This document shows positions 32,718 to 37,420 of a DNA stretch of 37,420 nt, in pieces. The notes beneath the pieces are model-generated. The model saw only the letters and a list, made by a program, of their open reading frames with translations, was not told the origin of the DNA and did not search any database. The stretch is from Hyphomicrobiales bacterium. Its GTDB lineage: Bacteria; Pseudomonadota; Alphaproteobacteria; Rhizobiales; Xanthobacteraceae. Within the stretch, counting starts at the first letter, position 1; each line of letters opens with the position of its first letter. The translations under genes were made by a program, and so were the position numbers. Location: contig WHTP01000054.1 of assembly GCA_009377695.1 (NCBI GenBank), positions 1 to 37,420 of the forward strand, read 5' to 3'.

Positions 32718-33452
32718 ATGGCCGAAACGGTCAATATACAAAGTATGCGTGAACGTGTCGCTAAAGCCTGTCGTGTGCTTGGCAAGCTGCAGTTGACCAC
32801 GAGTATGAGGGGGCATATCAGCGCGCGTTTGCCGGAAAGTGACACCCTTCTCATTCGTGCACGAGGGCCCGGCGAGGCCGGGGTCCGGTTCACGTCCGCC
32901 GAAGATGTAATCACGATCGATCTTGACGGTAACAAGTTGGACGGTCGCGATGATCAGGAGCCGCCGATGGAATTCTTCATCCATACTTGGCTCTATCGTA
33001 CGCGTCCGGAAATTCACGCGGTGCTCCACGCGCACCCGTCAACGGTTGTTTTGTTTACAATCTGCAACAAGCCGCTGGAGCCTCTTTTTGGCGCTTACGA
33101 CCCGAGCTGCCTGCGTTTATTGTCACAAGGCATCTCAACCTATCCCCGCAGCGTTCTAATTTCAAACAACGACCTTGGTCGAGAATTTGCCGAGGCGGCG
33201 AATCACGGCCAGGCATGCCTCATGCGCGGCCACGGAATCACGACTTGTGGCTCTAGCGTCGAGGAGACCACACTAACGGCAATCAAACTTAATGAGTTGG
33301 CTGACATTAATTACCGCGCAAATCTTCTGGGGAATGCGGAGCCCATCCCACCTGATGAGCTAGCATCCTTCACACCCAGCAAGACCGGTACAGACCCGTA
33401 CGACGCTCCGTTATGGCGTTACTACTGCCGGCTGCTGGGAGAAGACTCATAG
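32718..33452 (+). CDS. Class II aldolase/adducin-fold protein, possible aromatic decarboxylase
   Basis: A 244-residue member of the fuculose-aldolase fold. Metal ligands are His104 and His106 in LHAHPSTV and probably His172 in RGHGITT; Glu85 in PPMEFFIH is the likely catalytic acid. Near relatives in aromatic operons, such as PhtC of Arthrobacter, decarboxylate dihydroxyphthalates and so yield protocatechuate for ring cleavage. That role would fit here, between a phthalate-type Rieske gene and ligAB, but aldolase or epimerase activity cannot be excluded. The ATG at 32718 gives MAETVNIQ; it lies seven bases after the oxygenase stop. Confidence 0.85.
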   Translation: MAETVNIQSMRERVAKACRVLGKLQLTTSMRGHISARLPESDTLLIRARGPGEAGVRFTSAEDVITIDLDGNKLDGRDDQEPPMEFFIHTWLYRTRPEIHAVLHAHPSTVVLFTICNKPLEPLFGAYDPSCLRLLSQGISTYPRSVLISNNDLGREFAEAANHGQACLMRGHGITTCGSSVEETTLTAIKLNELADINYRANLLGNAEPIPPDELASFTPSKTGTDPYDAPLWRYYCRLLGEDS

Positions 33453-33516
33453 AATGCATGTCTGAGGCTTTGGCTATTCGGTGACTTTCGATCCCTGTGG
33501 CAGGAAAGGACGCGCG

Positions 33517-34482
33517 ATGAAGGGCAAAATGATCGGCTGCGTGCTAGTCGCGTGCTCCCTGACATGGGCTTTGAGCGTCAATGCTCTGGATTATCCCAGC
33601 AAACCGATCCAAATCGTTGTTCCATTTTCAGCTGGAGGGGGAGTCGATGGCGTAGCCCGCCTCTTGGCATATCAGTTTCAGCAAAAATGGGGGCAACCCG
33701 TCGTCGTCGACAACCGAGGCGGATTCAATGGAAATATTGGTACCGAGTTGGTAGCTCGGGCACGGCCAGACGGCTATACGCTGCTAATTGCAACGCAGGG
33801 GCAACTGGCCATCAGTAAGAGTCTTTACGCTAGGCTCAGCTATGATCCGGATCAGCTCGTGCCGGTATCGGTTATAGCGACCGGCGCTAGTGTGCTGGTC
33901 GTTCACCCAAAAATCTCGGCCGTTAACGTCCGGGAGTTGATTGACTTTGCCAAAGCCAATCCAGACCGACTTAACTACGCGTCACAAGGCATCGGCAGCT
34001 CAGCTCACTTAACGGGTGAAATGTTCAAATTGTTAGGCGGGTTTAAGATGGTGCACGTGCCTTACAAAGGCAGCTCTCCCGCACTGTTAGATCTCGCTGC
34101 TGGTAGGGTGGAGATGATGTTCATGGAAATCGGCGGCGCCCTTCCCTTGATCCGCTCCGGTATTGTTCGAGCGCTCGCCGTTGGCAGCGAAAATCGAAAT
34201 CCCAATTTGCCCGACGTCCCTGCCATGGCTGAATTTCTTCCGGGGTTCCTCACTAAGAATTGGACCGCAATGGCTGCGCCTCCAAAAACGCCGCCGACGA
34301 TCGCAGCCCAGATTTCCAGTGCTGTGGCAGAAGCACTGAAGCAGGCGGAGGTAGCTAAGAGACTGCATAAACTGGATGTCGTGCCGATCGGCGGTTCCCC
34401 AGCGGAAATGGCGGACTTCCTGACACAAGAGCGCGAGCGGTGGCGCAATGTGATCAATATCACCGGAACTAGAGTGGATTAG
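33517..34482 (+). CDS. Bug-family periplasmic substrate-binding protein (TctC/TTT type)
   Basis: A 321-residue extracytoplasmic receptor. The signal peptide MKGKMIGCVLVACSLTWALSVNA is followed by the standard Bug start LDYPSKPIQIVVPFSAGGGVDGVARLLA, then PVVVDNRGGFNGNIGTELVARARPDGYTLL, VHVPYKGSSPALLDLAAG and the C-terminal PPKTPPTIAAQISSAVAEAL. Bug proteins bind mostly carboxylic acids; TphC of terephthalate degraders is a known aromatic-acid example, which fits this context. The ATG at 33517 follows AGGAAAGGA. No TctA/TctB membrane genes are in the window, so transport partners would have to be elsewhere. Confidence 0.92.
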   Translation: MKGKMIGCVLVACSLTWALSVNALDYPSKPIQIVVPFSAGGGVDGVARLLAYQFQQKWGQPVVVDNRGGFNGNIGTELVARARPDGYTLLIATQGQLAISKSLYARLSYDPDQLVPVSVIATGASVLVVHPKISAVNVRELIDFAKANPDRLNYASQGIGSSAHLTGEMFKLLGGFKMVHVPYKGSSPALLDLAAGRVEMMFMEIGGALPLIRSGIVRALAVGSENRNPNLPDVPAMAEFLPGFLTKNWTAMAAPPKTPPTIAAQISSAVAEALKQAEVAKRLHKLDVVPIGGSPAEMADFLTQERERWRNVINITGTRVD

Positions 34483-34571
34483 TCGGAGAAGGCATCAAAG
34501 CCATGAGGATATCGCCAAAGTAAGGTTTTCATAAGCGCGAGTGTCGGTTGCGAGGAATAGGGGAGATACAC

Positions 34572-35814
<1,243 letters not shown>

Positions 35815-35829
35815 TCCTTGCATCCAAAA

Positions 35830-36057
35830 ATGGAGCGCGAGTCTACATTAAAAGGGGTCCTGGCAGATGGTCCCGAAGAGCTGGGCTTCTGCCAGTTCGT
35901 GCTGTGCAGCTAGAACGAATCCCGCCACATCGTGCCCTGCGATGTCTACGATAGTCCCGCGGCGTTCCGAGACCACGTGGGCCGTAAGCACACGCAGAGC
36001 GTGGCCCAAGCGAAGGACATTGATCACTGTTCTGACGGCTTACAGGTTGAAACGCAC
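35830..36057 (+). pseudogene. Relic of a small antibiotic-biosynthesis-monooxygenase (ABM)-like protein with in-frame TAG
   Basis: An ATG at 35830 opens a frame that meets TAG at 35911-35913 and then continues open into the reductase. Across the stop it reads EELGFCQFVLCS, stop, NESRHIVPCDVYDSPAAFRDHVGRKHTQSV. That resembles the ABM/quinol-monooxygenase pattern (PGC-x-x-F-E-L ... F-V-x-Y-E-V-Y-x-x-x-x-A-F-x-x-H-x-x-x-x-H). So a small gene between ligB and the reductase seems to have been lost to a single stop. The family similarity is a by-eye judgement and the N-terminal third of the usual domain is missing. Confidence 0.4.
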
Positions 36058-36999
36058 ATGACGCGGCGTGTGCGCGTGATAACGGAGACCTGGGAGACGC
36101 CGCTCATCACCTCGTATGACTTGCGGCTGATCGATGGCGGCCAGTTGCCCGCCTTTACCGCGGGCGCGCACATCGATCTTATGCTGCCCAATGAGCTCAT
36201 CCGCAGCTACTCGCTCACCAACCCCCAGTCAGAGCGCCATCGCTACGTCATCGCCGTGCAGAAGGACCGCGCGAGCCGCGGCGGCTCGAAGTGGGTGCAT
36301 GAGGCTTTACATCCGGGAAATGTCCTTGTGATCGATGGGCCGCGCAACAATTTCGTGCTGAACGAGACCGTGGAGAAATCGATTCTCATCGCCGGCGGCA
36401 TCGGCATCACGCCGCTCTTATGCATGGCTGACCGCCTATCCACTCTGAAGCGCAACTGGGAGCTCATCTACTGCTCACGCAGGCGTGTCGACATGGCTTT
36501 CATCGAAATTCTCGCTCGCTTCGGCGAAAGGGTGCGCTTCAACTTCGATGAAGAACCCGGAGGCAAGATGCTTGACATCGCTGCGATCGTGCGCGCAGCG
36601 ACGGCCAATGCGCATTTTTATTGCTGCGGACCCTTGCCGATGCTCGCGGCGTTCGAGGCGGCGACCGCCGAGTTGCCGCGCGAGCGCATACACGTCGAGT
36701 ACTTCAGCGCCAAGCAGCAGCCGGCCGTGGCGGGCGGCTTCAAGGTGGTGCTCGCTAAGAGCGGCAGGGAATTCACAGTGCCGCCGAGCAAGAGCATCCT
36801 CGACACCCTGCTCGACGCCGGTCTCGACATCCCTTACTCATGTAAGGAAGGTGTCTGCGGCAGCTGCGAGACCAAGGTCCTTGAAGGTGCCCCCGACCAT
36901 CGCGATCTCATTCTCACTCCCGAAGAGCGCGACGCCGGGAAGACGATGATGATCTGCTGCTCAGGCTCCAAGCGCGAGAAGCTGGTGCTCGATCTCTAA
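36058..36999 (+). CDS. Phthalate dioxygenase reductase-type oxidoreductase (FMN/NAD(P)H, C-terminal [2Fe-2S])
   Basis: A 313-residue reductase that would pass electrons from NAD(P)H to a Rieske oxygenase. Domain order: flavin-binding part with RSYSLTNP (from residue 49), nucleotide part with GGIGITPLL (113-121) and YCCGPLPML (188-196), and a C-terminal plant-type ferredoxin with Cys262, Cys267, Cys270 (SCKEGVCGSC) and Cys300. This order marks the PDR/VanB family. The chosen ATG at 36058 gives MTRRVRVITE; the frame is open 42 codons further to 35932, but that part belongs to a decayed gene. Its base composition is more G+C-rich than ligA, ligB and the binding protein gene, hinting at a separate origin. 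The natural partner is the Rieske protein at 31511-32710. Confidence 0.9.
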   Translation: MTRRVRVITETWETPLITSYDLRLIDGGQLPAFTAGAHIDLMLPNELIRSYSLTNPQSERHRYVIAVQKDRASRGGSKWVHEALHPGNVLVIDGPRNNFVLNETVEKSILIAGGIGITPLLCMADRLSTLKRNWELIYCSRRRVDMAFIEILARFGERVRFNFDEEPGGKMLDIAAIVRAATANAHFYCCGPLPMLAAFEAATAELPRERIHVEYFSAKQQPAVAGGFKVVLAKSGREFTVPPSKSILDTLLDAGLDIPYSCKEGVCGSCETKVLEGAPDHRDLILTPEERDAGKTMMICCSGSKREKLVLDL

Positions 37000-37008
37000 G
37001 GAATTCGG

Positions 37009-37039
37009 GGACGGAGCCGAACTAATTAGGGCTCCGTCC
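37009..37039 (+). terminator. Perfect hairpin after the reductase gene
   Basis: GGACGGAGCC (37009-37018) and GGCTCCGTCC (37030-37039) are exact complements around an 11-base loop GAACTAATTAG. There is no T-run, so it may be a Rho-assisted terminator or message stabiliser rather than a classical terminator. It lies ten bases after the reductase stop. Confidence 0.5.
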
Positions 37040-37335
37040 TGATGTCCGCTTCTCTAATCGGCCGTTTGGGGTCAAGCGCTTTCAGACTATCCGCCGCCAA
37101 CAGTGTCGACGTCGCTCGCGGGCTCGTGCTTCTCTTCGGAATCGGCACCAAGGCCCTTCCATCATGGGATTCGAAGACGAGGCGGAACAATCTTTGGGGC
37201 GGCCTTGCCGTCTTACAGACAGTAGGTCCAAGCGGACATACGAACTCACCTCATCCATCGTCCCGCGAGGGACATCATTCCACCGCTCGGTGGAGCTCGA
37301 GTTTCCTCCCTATCGGATTTGATGCTGCAAGGTTT

Positions 37336-37420
37336 TCATGCGGCTGCTGCGGCTTGTTCCCGGGTCCACCGGAACTCGGTGCCGTCAACCCATATGCGAT
37401 GCATGATTACAGCCAGCCGA
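37336..37420 (-). mobile_element. IS110-family-like transposase, C-terminal end (partial)
   Basis: On the minus strand, the frame entering at the window's right edge ends with TGA at 37336-37338 and encodes RLAVIMHRIWVDGTEFRW, then TREQAAAAA. The LAVxMHRxWxDGTEFRW ending is one I know from transposases of the IS110 group. The rest of the element lies beyond the window. The roughly 300 bases to its left (37040-37335) hold no gene and may be the non-coding end of the insertion sequence; I could not locate its boundary. Confidence 0.6.

Overview
This looks like a chromosomal stretch of a G+C-rich alphaproteobacterium of the order Hyphomicrobiales (Rhizobiales), closest in feel to Bradyrhizobium, Rhodopseudomonas or Pseudolabrys. 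Three things point there: the gene set ribH-nusB-thiL, hppA, bamE, CBP3-type chaperone, DUF177, plsX-fabH, ihfA, MerR-type regulator and tRNA-Pro; the many Tat-type signal peptides; and the intergenic palindromes. From memory, these backbone genes lie close together in related genomes. Here they are spread out by several accessory blocks.

Layout. (1) 1-1664: end of ribH, then nusB and thiL. (2) 1687-9000, accessory: an FMN alpha-hydroxy-acid dehydrogenase, an MFS transporter, a convergent SemiSWEET, two tandem secreted DUF1254/DUF1214 proteins preceded by the relic of a third, a small four-cysteine secreted protein, and the decayed end of an HlyD-type membrane fusion protein. (3) 9235-11418: hppA, a proton-pumping pyrophosphatase, with its terminator. 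(4) 11479-11798: a DUF433 antitoxin-like gene followed by a toxin gene cut off after about nine codons. (5) 11854-15721: bamE (minus strand), then chaperone, DUF177, plsX and fabH as an envelope and lipid block. (6) 15722-18850: a periplasmic metal (probably copper) cassette between fabH and ihfA. It ends in a decayed second copy of the last 121 bases of fabH. (7) 18884-19917: ihfA with its own promoter, then a MerR-like regulator. (8) 19918-28365: TauD-type dioxygenase, a haem/beta-propeller protein with a partner cytochrome c, a cluster of palindromic repeats, an orphan molybdopterin hydroxylase large subunit, an aldo/keto reductase and an orphan solute-binding protein. (9) 28430-28507: tRNA-Pro(GGG), with an intact tyrosine integrase immediately downstream. 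This is a typical island entry point. (10) 30207-37420: scarred DNA with a truncated group II intron protein, then an aromatic-degradation cluster bounded on the right by the end of an IS110-type transposase.

The aromatic cluster holds a Rieske oxygenase, a class II aldolase-fold protein, a Bug-type binding protein, LigA, LigB and a phthalate-dioxygenase-type reductase. It reads as one route: bind an aromatic acid outside the cell, hydroxylate the ring, perhaps decarboxylate it, and open a protocatechuate-like ring by 4,5-cleavage. The enzymes downstream of LigAB are not in the window.

The observations I find most worth following are the fabH-tail duplication bracketing the metal cassette, the compact phthalate-like cluster next to tRNA-Pro, and the secreted haem-propeller plus cytochrome c pair. 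I saw no CRISPR array and no recognisable defence system.
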